The translations under genes and the position numbers were made by a program. The notes under the pieces were generated by a model. The model made no database searches. It was given only the letters and a program-made list of their open reading frames with translations, and was not told where the DNA came from. Positions 24,780 through 33,571 of a DNA stretch of 64,000 bases are shown piece by piece (position 1 is the first letter of the stretch; each line of letters opens with the position of its first letter). The DNA is from Amycolatopsis sp. FDAARGOS 1241. Lineage in GTDB: Bacteria > Actinomycetota > Actinomycetes > Mycobacteriales > Pseudonocardiaceae. The stretch is from assembly GCF_016889705.1 (NCBI RefSeq), contig NZ_CP069526.1, positions 9,328,001 to 9,392,000 on the forward strand, written 5' to 3'.

Positions 24780-25140
24780 GCGCTGTCTCTCCTCGGTGTC
24801 GGCGCCGCGGTGGCCGCTTGTGGCGGCCACAGCGACTGCACCGGCGGGGACTGTTGCCCCGGATGCGGGGCACCAAGCCACCGTCGGCGTTGACGGTTCT
24901 CGCCGCCATCCTGGCACGAAGGCTCGGCCGATGGTGAGCCGCGGATGCTGATTTGTTGCTGAGAAAGACCCGCCTGAACAGGCAAAACGCTTGGAAACCC
25001 GAGTATGGGACGGACGATGATCGGCATTCCGCACCGGTGCCCACCAGGCGTCACCGCGGGGCCACCGGCTGCGGCCGGGTGTCGGGTTTCACGAGCTCGA
25101 CGACGGTCGTGACATCGGTCACCGTGGCAGGATGGCCTGC
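24780..25140. other. Divergent intergenic region (dehydrogenase operon / M20 peptidase)
   Basis: About 360 bases without a gene between two divergent starts, presumably holding both promoters. A short palindrome GCCTGAACAGGC (24972-24983) is the only symmetric element I see; no riboswitch-like structure is obvious. Confidence 0.4.
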
Positions 25141-26562
25141 GTGGAACAGAAATCCGTACGTGAAACCGTGGTCTCGACGTGGATCAACGACGTCGTGCCG
25201 AGCCTGTCCGGTCTCGTCGCGATCCCGGCGTTGTCCCCGGCGTTCGACGCGGACTGGGCCGCGAGCGGCCACCTCGACGCCGCCGTCGAGCACGTGAAGA
25301 CGTGGATCGCTGGGCGGGACCTGCCGGGCGTGACACTGGAGGTCGTGCGGCTCGAGGGCCGTTCGCCGCTGCTGTTCGTCGACGTGCCCGCGACCGCGGG
25401 CGCCGCGGACAAGCCGACCGTGCTGATGTACGGCCACCTCGACAAGCAGCCGCCGGTCGGCGGCTGGTCCGAGGGGCTGGGCCCCTGGACGCCCGTGATC
25501 CGCGACGGCCGCCTCTACGGCCGCGGCTCCGTCGACGACGGCTACTCCGGCTACGCGGCCGTCGCCGCGCTCGAAGCCGTGCGGGCGGGGGGCGGTGAGC
25601 ACGCGCGCTCCGTGGTGCTCCTGGAGACGGGTGAGGAGTCGGGCAGCCCCGACCTGCCCGCGTACGTCGAGCACCTCAGCGAACGCCTCGGCGAGGTCGG
25701 CCTCGTCGTCTGCCTCGACGCGGGCGGCATGGACTACGAGCGCCTGTGGCTCACCACGAGCCTGCGCGGCATGCTGCACCTGACCGTCACGGTGCAGCTG
25801 CTCGCGACGGCGCAGCACTCCGGCCTGGCCAGCGGCGTGGTCGCGAGCTCGTTCCGCGTGCTGCGGCAGCTGCTGGAGCGCATCGAAAGCGGCGAGACGG
25901 GCGAGATCAAGCTCGCGGAGCTCAACGTCGGGGTGCCCGAGAGCCGGCTGGCGGAGATCAAGGCCGTCGCCGAAGTGGCGCCCGACGGTCTGCGCACAGC
26001 GTTCCCGCTGGTCAGCGGCGGTCGGACGATGTCGGAAGACGCGTTGGAGCTGCTGCTCAACAACTACTGGCGGCCCACGTTGTCGATCATCGGCGCGGAC
26101 GGTTTCCCGCTGCCGGCCGACGCCGGCAACGTGCTGCGCCAGAGCACCACGCTCACGCTGAGCTTCCGCCTGCCGCCGACGGCCGAGGCCGCACCGGCGC
26201 TCGAAGCGGTCAAGCGGGCGCTGACGACCGACGTCCCGTACGGCGCCTCGGTGACCATCCACGACGACGCGCAGGCCGAGAACGGCTGGAACGCGCCGGA
26301 GGAAGCCCCGTGGCTCACCGCCGCGCTGCGCCGCGTCAGCGACGAGGTCTTCGGCCGGCCCCACCGTGCCGCCGGCATGGGCGGGTCGATCCCGTTCATG
26401 GGCCTGTTGGGCGAGAAGTACCCGCGGGCGCAGTTCCTCGTGACGGGAGCGTGCGGCGCGGACTCGAACATCCACGTGCCCGACGAGTGGCTGAACCTGG
26501 ACTACGCGCAGCAGGTGACCGAAGCCGTCGCGCACGTGCTGGACGCGCACGCGCGCAGTTGA
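25141..26562 (+). CDS. M20-family metallopeptidase (dipeptidase-like)
   Basis: The product has 473 residues. Metal ligands are visible in MYGHLDKQPP (His, Asp), GRGSVDDGYSG (bridging Asp), LETGEESGSPDLP (catalytic Glu-Glu), CLDAGGMDY (Asp) and near the end ACGADSNIHVPDEW (His). This is the cytosolic non-specific dipeptidase/ArgE group. GTG at 25141 is preferred because AGGA lies about 8 bases upstream; an ATG at 25132 in frame is the alternative. It stands alone and ends in a strong hairpin. The likely substrate is a dipeptide or an acylated amino acid. Confidence 0.88.
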   Translation: MEQKSVRETVVSTWINDVVPSLSGLVAIPALSPAFDADWAASGHLDAAVEHVKTWIAGRDLPGVTLEVVRLEGRSPLLFVDVPATAGAADKPTVLMYGHLDKQPPVGGWSEGLGPWTPVIRDGRLYGRGSVDDGYSGYAAVAALEAVRAGGGEHARSVVLLETGEESGSPDLPAYVEHLSERLGEVGLVVCLDAGGMDYERLWLTTSLRGMLHLTVTVQLLATAQHSGLASGVVASSFRVLRQLLERIESGETGEIKLAELNVGVPESRLAEIKAVAEVAPDGLRTAFPLVSGGRTMSEDALELLLNNYWRPTLSIIGADGFPLPADAGNVLRQSTTLTLSFRLPPTAEAAPALEAVKRALTTDVPYGASVTIHDDAQAENGWNAPEEAPWLTAALRRVSDEVFGRPHRAAGMGGSIPFMGLLGEKYPRAQFLVTGACGADSNIHVPDEWLNLDYAQQVTEAVAHVLDAHARS

Positions 26563-26566
26563 CGTG

Positions 26567-26600
26567 AAGGGCCCCGGGGCAGTTCGGCGCCGGGGCCCTT
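26567..26600 (+). terminator. Hairpin terminator after the M20 peptidase
   Basis: AAGGGCCCCGG pairs with CCGGGGCCCTT across a 12-base loop, 4 bases after the stop codon; TCTCTT follows. Confidence 0.75.
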
Positions 26601-26780
26601 CTCTTGAGCAAATCGGCTGAACGGCGTCGGCCCGCTGCCCGTGGCCAGTGGTGCCCGCGCGTGTATCTCCCGAGCTGGGTGGTGACGCTGCGGCGGTGCG
26701 TCGCGGCTACCTGCTGTGGCTGTTGGTGGTTTCCCGCGCCCGCCGCACGGTGTGATCTTTCCTCGTCCACTGTAGACGTG

Positions 26781-26798
26781 GTGTGGTATGAACCACAC
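26781..26798. promoter_or_regulatory. Inverted repeat upstream of the amino-acid importer
   Basis: GTGTGGT and ACCACAC arms (7 bases) are separated by ATGA. It lies about 140 bases before the binding-protein start, in a 376-base gene-free stretch (26563-26938) that otherwise shows only the terminator and an AT-richer promoter-like section near 26860-26930. It is an operator candidate by symmetry and position only. Confidence 0.4.
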
Positions 26799-26938
26799 AC
26801 TCGTAGCTTACTGGACGATACCGGGAGTCACGGCTGCTCAGTGTGAAACGGCGCCGTAACGTATGGGTGCTGTGCATACACGCTGACGAGTGGCAATATG
26901 CGTGCTCTCGACAGTTGAGAACTACGAGGAGTGACGAA

Positions 26939-27883
26939 GTGGCCCGAGGACACCAGATGAAGGCACTCGCCCTTCTCCCGGCTTTCGCGCTGGTCGGCCT
27001 GACCGTGGCCTGTGGCGCGGGCGGAAGTGGCGCCGGTGACGCGGGGAGCGGCAACAGCCCTTCCGCGGCGGCACCCGGAGGCTCGTCGGACATCCCGGCG
27101 GCCGCCAAGGACGACAAGCTCGCGGCGATGGTGCCGGCGTCGATCACGGCGGACGGCAAGATCCTGGTCGGTCAGGACCAGAGCTACCCGCCGAATGAGT
27201 TCCAGGACGAGGGCGGCAAGGTCACCGGGTTCGACGTCGACCTCGGCACCGCGATCGGCCAGAAGCTCGGCCTGAAGATGGAGTTCCAGAACTCCGCGTT
27301 CGACGGCATCATCCCCGGCATCCAGGCCGGCAAGTACGAGCTCGCGATGTCCTCGTTCAGCATCAACCCCGAGCGGCTCCAGACCGTCGACATGGTCAGC
27401 TACTACAAGGCCGGCACCTCGCTGGCCGTCCTCAAGGGCAACCCGGACGGGCTGAACCTCGACGACCTCTGCGGCAAGAAGATGGGCGTGCAGAAGGGCA
27501 CCACGCAGGTCGACGACCTGCAGAAACGTTCCGAGGACTGCACCAAGGCCGGCAAGCCCGCCATCGACGTCACCCAGCTGCAGGCCCAGACCGACGTGAA
27601 CCTGGCGCTCACCGCCAAGCGCGTGCAGGGCGAGCTGGCCGACTCCCCGGTGATCGACTACGCCGTGAAGCAGACCGGCGGGCAGCTCGAGGTCCTCGGC
27701 GCGCCCTACGACACGGCTCCCTACGGCATCGTGCTCAAGAAGGACAGCGGCGACTACACGAAGGCCGTGCAGCAGGCCGTGCAGGCGCTGATCGACGACG
27801 GCACCTACAAGAAGATCCTCGACAAGTGGGGCCTGTCCGGTGCGGGCGCGGTGACCACGTCGGAGATCAACCCGGCGTCCTGA
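26939..27883 (+). CDS. Polar amino-acid ABC transporter substrate-binding lipoprotein
   Basis: The product has 314 residues. The signal peptide ends in the lipobox LTVAC (Cys about 25), so it is lipid-anchored outside the membrane. A Gly/Ser linker follows, then the SBP family 3 fold: ILVGQDQSYPPNEFQDEGGK, GFDVDLGTAIGQKLGL, FDGIIPGIQAGKYELAMSSF and MGVQKGTTQ. GTG at 26939 has GAGGAG upstream and gives a proper signal peptide. It is the first gene of a binding protein-permease-ATPase operon. Glutamate/glutamine, basic or other polar amino acids are the usual ligands; the exact one cannot be read. Confidence 0.92.
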   Translation: MARGHQMKALALLPAFALVGLTVACGAGGSGAGDAGSGNSPSAAAPGGSSDIPAAAKDDKLAAMVPASITADGKILVGQDQSYPPNEFQDEGGKVTGFDVDLGTAIGQKLGLKMEFQNSAFDGIIPGIQAGKYELAMSSFSINPERLQTVDMVSYYKAGTSLAVLKGNPDGLNLDDLCGKKMGVQKGTTQVDDLQKRSEDCTKAGKPAIDVTQLQAQTDVNLALTAKRVQGELADSPVIDYAVKQTGGQLEVLGAPYDTAPYGIVLKKDSGDYTKAVQQAVQALIDDGTYKKILDKWGLSGAGAVTTSEINPAS

Positions 27884-27907
27884 GGCAGCAGATAGGACGT
27901 AGTTCTC

Positions 27908-28846
27908 GTGTCCAGTGACTTCGACGCGCCTCCGAAGGTGGAGGCGCCGGTCGACACCACGCCCATCAAGGCCGTCCCGGTGCGCCACTACGGGCGCTGG
28001 GTGGCCGGGGTGATCATCCTGTTCCTGGCGTTCCTGGTCGTTCGCAGCCTGATCACCAACCCGAACTTCCAGTGGCCCGTCGTCTGGGACTACCTGTTCA
28101 ACGACCGGATCCTGCGAGGTCTGACCAACACGTTGATCCTCACCGGGATCTCGATGGTCATCGGCATCATCGGCGGCATCCTGCTCGCTGTGATGCGGCT
28201 GTCGCCGAACCCGTTGATGAAGAGCGCGGCCGGGATCTACATCTGGCTGTTCCGCGGCACGCCGCTGATCACCCAGCTGCTGGTGTGGAACTTCCTGGCG
28301 TTCGCGTACCCGCGGATCGGGCTCGGGGTGCCGTTCGGCCCCGAGTTCGTCTCGTGGGACACGAACACCCTCATCAGCCAGTTCACCGCGTCGCTGCTGG
28401 GCCTCGGGCTCAACGAGGCCGCGTACATGGCCGAAATCGTGCGCGGCGGCATCCAGTCCGTTGACAGTGGACAGTTGGAGGCCGCGTCGGCACTGGGCAT
28501 GAGCCGAGGCAAGACGTTGCGCCGGATCATCCTCCCGCAGGCGATGCGCGTGATCATCCCGCCGACCGGCAACGAGACGATTTCCATGCTGAAGACCACG
28601 TCCCTGGTCGTGGCGATCGGCTACACGGAACTGACGGTGGCGGCGCAGACGATTTACGCGCAGAACTTCAAGACCGTGCCGCTGTTGCTCGTCGCCGTGA
28701 TCTGGTACTTGATCATGACGTCGATCCTCACGATCATCCAGTTCTTCATCGAGCGCTACTTCTCCCGCGGCACAGGACGAACCGGCGCCCCGGCGCAGAC
28801 GTGGCGAAATCGCTTGTTCAGCAGGGGCGGAGGCAACGTCACATGA
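27908..28846 (+). CDS. Polar amino-acid ABC transporter permease
   Basis: The product has 312 residues with a 40-residue cytoplasmic N-terminus. Five or six membrane spans follow, with the HisM-type signature [23 protein letters not shown] region and the EAA loop [25 protein letters not shown]. Only one permease is present, so it probably works as a homodimer. Its stop overlaps the ATPase start (ATGA). It starts with GTG at 27908. Confidence 0.92.
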   Translation: MSSDFDAPPKVEAPVDTTPIKAVPVRHYGRWVAGVIILFLAFLVVRSLITNPNFQWPVVWDYLFNDRILRGLTNTLILTGISMVIGIIGGILLAVMRLSPNPLMKSAAGIYIWLFRGTPLITQLLVWNFLAFAYPRIGLGVPFGPEFVSWDTNTLISQFTASLLGLGLNEAAYMAEIVRGGIQSVDSGQLEAASALGMSRGKTLRRIILPQAMRVIIPPTGNETISMLKTTSLVVAIGYTELTVAAQTIYAQNFKTVPLLLVAVIWYLIMTSILTIIQFFIERYFSRGTGRTGAPAQTWRNRLFSRGGGNVT

Positions 28847-29616
28847 CCGCGGTCGTTTCCGCGCAGAAGATCTGCAAGAGCTTCGGTTCGCTGGACGTGC
28901 TCAAAGGCATCGACCTCGAGGTCCACGAACGTGAGGTGCTGTGCCTCATCGGCCCGTCCGGCTCCGGCAAGTCGACCCTGCTCCGCTGCATCAACCACCT
29001 GGAAAAGATCGACGCCGGGCGGTTGTACGTGGACGGCGTCCTCGTCGGTTACAAGCAACGGGGCGACAAACTCCACGAGCTGCGGGAGAAAGAGGTCGCG
29101 TTCCAGCGCAAGGACATCGGCATGGTGTTCCAGCGCTTCAACCTCTTCCCCCACATGACCGCGCTCGAGAACGTCATGGAAGCCCCGATCCAGGTCCGCG
29201 GCGAACGCAAATCCGACGTCCGCACGCGCGCCCTGGATCTTCTGGACCGCGTTGGCCTGGCTGACAAAGCGGCCTCCTACCCGGCGCAACTCTCCGGCGG
29301 CCAGCAACAACGCGTCGCCATCGCCCGGGCGCTGGCCATGCAGCCCAAGCTGATGCTCTTCGACGAACCCACGTCCGCCCTGGACCCCGAACTCGTCGGC
29401 GACGTCCTGGGCGTCATGCGCCAACTGGCGAAAGACGGCATGACCATGGTCGTGGTCACCCATGAAATGCAATTCGCCCGCGAGGTCGCCGACAAGGTCC
29501 TCTTCATGGACGGCGGCGTCGTCGTGGAGGCCGGCCCGCCCGACCAGGTCATCGGCAACCCACACCACGAGCGGACGAAGGCGTTCCTGGCCCGCGTCCT
29601 GAGCCCGAACGCTTGA
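28843..29616 (+). CDS. Polar amino-acid ABC transporter ATP-binding protein
   Basis: The product has 257 residues. Walker A is GPSGSGKST, the Q-loop is [12 protein letters not shown], the signature is [15 protein letters not shown], Walker B is [14 protein letters not shown], and the H-loop is VVTHEMQFA. This is the GlnQ/HisP type. ATG at 28843 overlaps the permease stop. A strong hairpin directly downstream ends the three-gene operon. It powers uptake of the ligand of the 26939 lipoprotein. Confidence 0.95.
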   Translation: MTAVVSAQKICKSFGSLDVLKGIDLEVHEREVLCLIGPSGSGKSTLLRCINHLEKIDAGRLYVDGVLVGYKQRGDKLHELREKEVAFQRKDIGMVFQRFNLFPHMTALENVMEAPIQVRGERKSDVRTRALDLLDRVGLADKAASYPAQLSGGQQQRVAIARALAMQPKLMLFDEPTSALDPELVGDVLGVMRQLAKDGMTMVVVTHEMQFAREVADKVLFMDGGVVVEAGPPDQVIGNPHHERTKAFLARVLSPNA

Positions 29617-29618
29617 CG

Positions 29619-29650
29619 GTGTGGCCGCTTCCCCCGGGAAGCGGCCACAC
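29619..29650. terminator. Strong terminator of the amino-acid importer operon
   Basis: A 15-base perfect inverted repeat (GTGTGGCCGCTTCCC / GGGAAGCGGCCACAC) has a 2-base loop, 3 bases after the ATPase stop. It can also terminate the converging DUF3558 fragment and espG transcript. Confidence 0.85.
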
Positions 29651-29656
29651 TGCTGT

Positions 29657-29827
29657 TCAGCTCATCTTCAACGGGCTGATCTCTGCGGCGGCGAGTTGCC
29701 CGGCCATCTTGCAGGCATCGTTCAGCACGCGGTTTCCGGTTCGCAGCCGCGTGTAGACGATGTAGGTCGGCTCATCCGTGACGCCAACTGCGTCGCCAGT
29801 CGGCTTACCACGAACCGGATGCGGCAG
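29657..29827 (-). pseudogene. C-terminal fragment of a DUF3558-family lipoprotein
   Basis: Directly after the espG stop, the minus strand encodes GDAVGVTDEPTYIVYTRLRT then NDACKMAGQLAAAEI, ending at a TGA. This matches the C-terminal end of the intact DUF3558 gene at 32143 (VGVRDDLTYTVITHL ... SDPCKMATQMSALVI). A stop codon at 29828-29830 closes the frame upstream, so only about 56 codons remain. It is the degraded tail of a second DUF3558 copy, showing that the ESX cassette was once duplicated or larger. Confidence 0.7.
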
Positions 29828-29833
29828 CTACTC

Positions 29834-30580
29834 TCAGCGCCCGCTGCGCAGTTCCTTCTCGATCTGCTGAACCTTGTTCACGATGTCCTGCGGCCCCGCC
29901 CCGGACAGGCTGATCCACCCCGACTTGTCCACCCCGAACAGGATCCGGCCCTGCTCGGTGTCGATCCACCCGGGCGGATTTTCGTTGCGCAAGCGCTTTC
30001 CCCGCCCGTCCCGCACCGCGACGTACAGGCGGCCGAAGTACGTCTTCGGCGCCCTGATCCACTGCAGGACCTGCTTCGCGTCGCGGATGCTCGGGCTCGT
30101 GGCACTCGGGATTTCGCCGCTCTTGATGGCGTTCAAGTCCGCGTCAGAGCAGTTCAACGACGCGATCCGCGCGGGTGGCGCCTCGGGCAGCAGCAACGCG
30201 AACTCCCGCGCCAGCGCCTCCGCGGACACCGGCGCGACGTAGAGCACCTGGTTGACCGCCACCACGCTCACCGCATCTCGCCCACTCGCCGCGGTGCGGA
30301 CGGTGCGTTCGCCCTTGTCGGACTTCACCCACGAGTAGTACTCGACGCCGGGGCGTTGCAGCAGCTGCAGGACCTCGACGAAGTCGTCGTCGAGCCGCCC
30401 GCTGCGCAGCAGCCCCCGCTGGTTCAGCTCCGCGTCCGTCTCGGCCGCCAGCTGCTTCCGCTCGTCCGGCGAGTACCACAACGCGCCCCGCACGAGCGTC
30501 GGGTGGATGTCCCCGAGGTTGAGCCGCTCGAGCAACACCTCGTAGGTCTGCAGGCTCAGCTCCACCGGCTTGCGCAGCAC
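29834..30580 (-). CDS. espG: ESX secretion-associated protein EspG-like
   Basis: The product has 248 residues, the usual EspG length. The N-terminal LSLQTYEVLLERLNLGDIHP, central RPGVEYYSWVKSD and C-terminal KTYFGRLYVAVRDGRG segments fit the EspG fold. EspG proteins are cytosolic chaperones that bind PPE-type substrates of type VII secretion. The GTG start at 30580 follows GAGGGGGAG. The gene is in the same cassette as a PPE-like protein, a DUF3558 lipoprotein and a WXG-like protein, all on the minus strand. No ESX core ATPase or membrane gene is in the window. Confidence 0.85.
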   Translation of the reverse strand: MLRKPVELSLQTYEVLLERLNLGDIHPTLVRGALWYSPDERKQLAAETDAELNQRGLLRSGRLDDDFVEVLQLLQRPGVEYYSWVKSDKGERTVRTAASGRDAVSVVAVNQVLYVAPVSAEALAREFALLLPEAPPARIASLNCSDADLNAIKSGEIPSATSPSIRDAKQVLQWIRAPKTYFGRLYVAVRDGRGKRLRNENPPGWIDTEQGRILFGVDKSGWISLSGAGPQDIVNKVQQIEKELRSGR

Positions 30581-30673
30581 TTACTTCTCCCCCTCTAGAG
30601 AACCTTTCGGCGCGCAGTCGGAAGCCCTTCGCGAACGCCGACTCGGCGCCGCTGTTCCGTGAGATGTCGCCAC
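30581..30673 (-). CDS. Possible 30-residue ORF between the leader and espG
   Basis: GTG at 30673 lies directly after the leader's GGGGAGG, and the frame ends at a TAA that abuts the espG GTG. The product is basic then acidic with no recognisable motif. In the second leader copy the same position holds the start of the WXG-like gene. It could be a leader peptide, a degraded gene start, or chance. Confidence 0.3.
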   Translation of the reverse strand: MATSHGTAAPSRRSRRASDCAPKGSLEGEK

Positions 30674-30674
30674 C

Positions 30675-30796
30675 GTGCCTCCCCGCACGGGCCGCTCCAT
30701 TGCCGAGCGCGGCCTACCCTCAGTTCAGATTCCGCTTCGCCTGGTGACTTTAACAGGGTTCAAACGCGCCAAACGGCGCTTCCCACAAGATCACCC
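30675..30796 (-). promoter_or_regulatory. Structured leader, copy 1 (upstream of espG)
   Basis: Read on the minus strand it starts GGGTGATCTTGTGGGAA and keeps blocks CCCTGTTAA, GTCAC, CTGAAC, GAGGGTAGGCCGC and GCGGCCCGTGCGGGGAGGCAC in the same order as copy 2 at 33265-33378. Three hairpins can be drawn: GCGCC/GGCGC (loop GTTT), GGCCGC/GCGGCC, and GTGC/GCAC holding the GGGGAG ribosome site in the loop. A 306-base gene-free stretch (30581-30886) surrounds it. A cis-acting RNA controlling translation is a reasonable reading; a promoter repeat is the alternative. Confidence 0.6.
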
Positions 30797-30886
30797 AGCT
30801 CGGTATACGGCCGTGACTGTCACTGATCCGGCCCAGTGGCGAGACGGCGCGGACCCGGTGCCGACCCACGCCGTACCGCCGCCTCG

Positions 30887-32140
30887 CTACGCCCCGATCA
30901 CCGGCGGTGTCGGCTTGTTGCCGTCGTATCCGCCGAAGATGGAGTCCGGGTCTTCTTCTGAAAGGAGGATCTTGCGCTGGTGTTCCTCGTCCTCGGGCCC
31001 TTTGCCGCCCTTTCCACCGGCGGCACCCATGCCACCCATACCGGGCTGACCCTTGGCACCCGCCGCCCCCATCCCGCCGGGACGCGCGGCTCCCGCACCT
31101 TCTCCCATCGCACCAGCGCCGCTCCCGGCGCCCGCGCCGCGTCCAAGCCCGGCCGCACCGCCGCTCGACGCACCGCCTCCACCGGGCCCGAAGCGGCCGC
31201 TACTGCCGCTCCCGCCCGGTCCGAAGCCGCCACCGAACCTGCCGCCGCCCGACCCGAAGCCGCCACCCCCGCCGGGCCCGAACCCGCCGACGGGTCCGAA
31301 CCCCGGCGTGAAGCCGCTGCCGCCCCCGCCGGGCCCGTTGACCCCGCCGCCCCCCTGCCACGACGGCGACCCCGGCCCACCGGGCGTCTGCGCCGGGCCC
31401 GCAAACGCGGCACTCGTCGTGTCATTCGCCGCCGGCACCACCGGCGCGTTCACGGCCGGCGTGTGTCCAGGCGGGGGAGGTGCTTGGTAGCCGGCTGCGC
31501 CGGGAGGTGCGGAGTATGTGGAGGGTCCAGGCGTGTATCCACCGGAGTGCCCGGACGAGTGACCACTGCTGCCGGAAACGTGGTTCCCACCAGAAGTCCC
31601 GGTAGCAGTCGAGTCGGGGGTGATGCCACCGGATGACACATTGGGGTCGTGCGCAGCAGGGTAGTCCATCGGCAGGTTCCGGGACCGCACCTGGCTGCCG
31701 CCGGAATACTGGTTGTACGCGGCGACGTTCTTCTGCGTATCGCTGTCGAACTGTGCCGCTGCTTTTTCGTCGTCGCTGGCGCCGATTGATAGCCAGTCTT
31801 CAAGTGTGCTGTCGTCTGGCCTCGAGTCGGCGACGGGCACGACGGCGTTCTTTACCGTGTTGAAAGCCGACGACTGCTGCTCGATGGACTGCCGCATCGT
31901 GTCCATCTTTTCCGCAGCTGTGCGCGAGGTTGTGATCAATGGCGCAAGGCCAGCCTTCCCCGATTCTGCCGCCTGGCCTTTCCAAAAATTGTTCAAAGCT
32001 TTCTGACTGTCAGTCAGCTTGTTGGCGACGTCTTCGTGGATGGCTTTGAGGTCTCCGCAACCGCGGCCAACGGCATCCATGCTGGAGGTATCGCCTGGGT
32101 CGTGAAGTTGCTTGTAGATATCCGAACCCGAAAGCGGCAT
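30887..32140 (-). CDS. PPE/WXG-like type VII secretion substrate with Gly-rich tail
   Basis: The product has 417 residues. The N-terminal ~120 residues are helical with an ESX-substrate look (DAVGRGCGDLKAIHEDVANKL, NNFWKGQAAESGKAGL, RQSIEQQSSAFNTVKNAV). A Ser/Pro-rich linker and a long Gly-rich region (roughly 250-390) follow, then an acidic EDEEHQRKILLSEEDPDSIFGG end. The low-complexity part explains the long false frames on the other strand. ATG at 32140. It is probably secreted with the WXG-like partner encoded upstream and chaperoned by EspG. The Gly-rich tail suggests a surface or matrix role, which is inference. Confidence 0.75.
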   Translation of the reverse strand: MPLSGSDIYKQLHDPGDTSSMDAVGRGCGDLKAIHEDVANKLTDSQKALNNFWKGQAAESGKAGLAPLITTSRTAAEKMDTMRQSIEQQSSAFNTVKNAVVPVADSRPDDSTLEDWLSIGASDDEKAAAQFDSDTQKNVAAYNQYSGGSQVRSRNLPMDYPAAHDPNVSSGGITPDSTATGTSGGNHVSGSSGHSSGHSGGYTPGPSTYSAPPGAAGYQAPPPPGHTPAVNAPVVPAANDTTSAAFAGPAQTPGGPGSPSWQGGGGVNGPGGGGSGFTPGFGPVGGFGPGGGGGFGSGGGRFGGGFGPGGSGSSGRFGPGGGGASSGGAAGLGRGAGAGSGAGAMGEGAGAARPGGMGAAGAKGQPGMGGMGAAGGKGGKGPEDEEHQRKILLSEEDPDSIFGGYDGNKPTPPVIGA

Positions 32141-32142
32141 GG

Positions 32143-32745
32143 TCAGCTCGCCTTCAATCGATTGATGACGAGTGCGCTCATCTGGGTGGCCATTTTGCAG
32201 GGATCAGACATTCCGGGGTTGCCGTCGAAAAGGTGAGTGATCACCGTGTAAGTCAGGTCGTCCCGCACACCCACGGCTATGGCGCAAGTGCCCGGTGCCT
32301 CGTCGCCTTGGCTGTAGATGACAGCTGGATAGCCCGCAACGGGAGGGGCGGGTTTGAATGTTGTCAGGTGTCCTGCTTTGTTCTCGAGGTAGAGGTTGTT
32401 CAGACCCTTCTTGTTGCCAGTTACAAACGTCCCGGCGATATTTCCTGTGGCGCCGGCAAAGTTCCACTGGCAGGTCTTACCGGGTACAGAGTCGTAGACA
32501 TTCGTGCCCTGGACCGCTCCGCCCAGCTGCTCGATTTCAGCGGTAGTGGCGGCCGCGCAAGGATCTGTCTCGTACCGAGCGGTGTTCGTGATGGGCTGCG
32601 AAACCTTGGGCGCCAGCATCGGTTCCGTAGGCGATGGTGACTGCGAAGCTTGGGCGGCCTGCCCGCCGGTCGATCCACCGCACGCCGAGGCGGCCAGCAC
32701 CGAAAGTCCGACGACTAGCAGCGCAAAAACGCTTCGGGTTCGCAT
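32143..32745 (-). CDS. DUF3558-family lipoprotein
   Basis: The product has 200 residues. The signal peptide ends at the lipobox LAASAC (Cys about 22), so it is lipid-anchored outside the membrane. The body has the DUF3558 features: DPCAAATTAEIEQLGG near the start, CQWNF in the middle, GTCAIAVGVRDDLTYTV, and SDPCKMATQM near the end. The four conserved cysteines probably form disulfides. It lies between the PPE-like and WXG-like genes with 0-2 base gaps. Its function in ESX-associated cassettes is unknown. Confidence 0.88.
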   Translation of the reverse strand: MRTRSVFALLVVGLSVLAASACGGSTGGQAAQASQSPSPTEPMLAPKVSQPITNTARYETDPCAAATTAEIEQLGGAVQGTNVYDSVPGKTCQWNFAGATGNIAGTFVTGNKKGLNNLYLENKAGHLTTFKPAPPVAGYPAVIYSQGDEAPGTCAIAVGVRDDLTYTVITHLFDGNPGMSDPCKMATQMSALVINRLKAS

Positions 32746-33261
32746 TCAGTCGACCTTCCTGGTTCCGCGAAGCGCATCGATCGCGGTTTGATCATGGTTC
32801 GCGTACGCGGTCCGGACTTCTTTGAGGGCTTCGACATACGCTTTGATGTATTGGACTGTGCCTGCGAGGTATTGGTTGTAAACGGTGGTCGCGCGAACCG
32901 CAGCATCGATGTAATCCTGGCTCACTTGATCGCTGCCAGGTGGACCCACCTGGGCGAACAGGGTTCCGATGTTCTGTGCCCTGGTGTAATCGCTGTTGAT
33001 GCTGTCCTCGAGCTGCTGGATCACCTTGTCCATCGCCGCGGCATCGAACTCCCATCCGCGGTTGTTGGCCGCAGCTGCGAAGTCCGCCTTGGCTTGTCCG
33101 GAGCCAAGCGCCTTGTAATCCGGCGGAGGCCCCGACGTCGTGACCGGTCCGGTGGCCGGCAGGGGCACTGGTGGTGCACCCGGAGGCGGTGGCGGCGCTT
33201 GCCCCGGTGTTGTCAGCTCGTTCTGGACCCCTTGAAGTCCACCCGTCTGTCCGTCTGGCAT
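32746..33261 (-). CDS. WXG100-like protein of the ESX cassette
   Basis: The product has 171 residues. A proline-rich N-terminus (about 15-50) precedes a helical hairpin domain: WEFDAAAMDKVIQQLEDSI, TRAQNIGTLFAQV, then VYNQYLAGTVQYIKAYVEAL. A strict WxG turn is not visible, so it is a relative rather than a classical EsxA. ATG at 33261 follows GGGGAGG inside the leader hairpin. It is the first gene of the WXG-DUF3558-PPE operon. It is likely exported or a partner of the PPE-like protein. Confidence 0.7.
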   Translation of the reverse strand: MPDGQTGGLQGVQNELTTPGQAPPPPPGAPPVPLPATGPVTTSGPPPDYKALGSGQAKADFAAAANNRGWEFDAAAMDKVIQQLEDSINSDYTRAQNIGTLFAQVGPPGSDQVSQDYIDAAVRATTVYNQYLAGTVQYIKAYVEALKEVRTAYANHDQTAIDALRGTRKVD

Positions 33262-33264
33262 GTC

Positions 33265-33378
33265 GTGCCTCCCCGCACGGGCCGCCGGCGGCGGCCTACC
33301 CTCTGTTCAGCTCCAGTTCCAGCAAGTGACCTTAACAGGGACGACATGCCGGCAGGGCCGGTTCCCACAAGATCACCC
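33265..33378 (-). promoter_or_regulatory. Structured leader, copy 2 (upstream of the WXG-like gene)
   Basis: It has the same conserved blocks as copy 1, with the same 25-base distance from GGGAA to GTTAA, but a different first stem: CCGGC/GCCGG in place of GCGCC/GGCGC. The GGCCGC/GCGGCC stem is kept with a loop of 5 bases instead of 13. The final GTGC/GCAC hairpin exposes GGGGAG right before the ATG at 33261. The stem changes look compensatory, which supports an RNA role. Confidence 0.6.
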
Positions 33379-33571
33379 GGCGAGGCTCGATGCTCGGCGG
33401 GCGTTGAAAAACCCCGAACGACGCACGAAGGCGCACGCCGCAACCAATACACGTTGTAATCACCAGGAAGCAATCGGTAAACCACCTGACCACAGCCATC
33501 CGGGCTACTCCGTTAGGACGATTGCGCCCCGGCCCTCCTTCCGATTCGCTGGGGGCCGAACGCAGCGGCGA

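Noticed and set aside
30898..31636. Several long frames in the Gly-rich PPE tail
   Set aside because: Low-complexity GGN codons open all frames; only the PPE frame has a ribosome site and family match.
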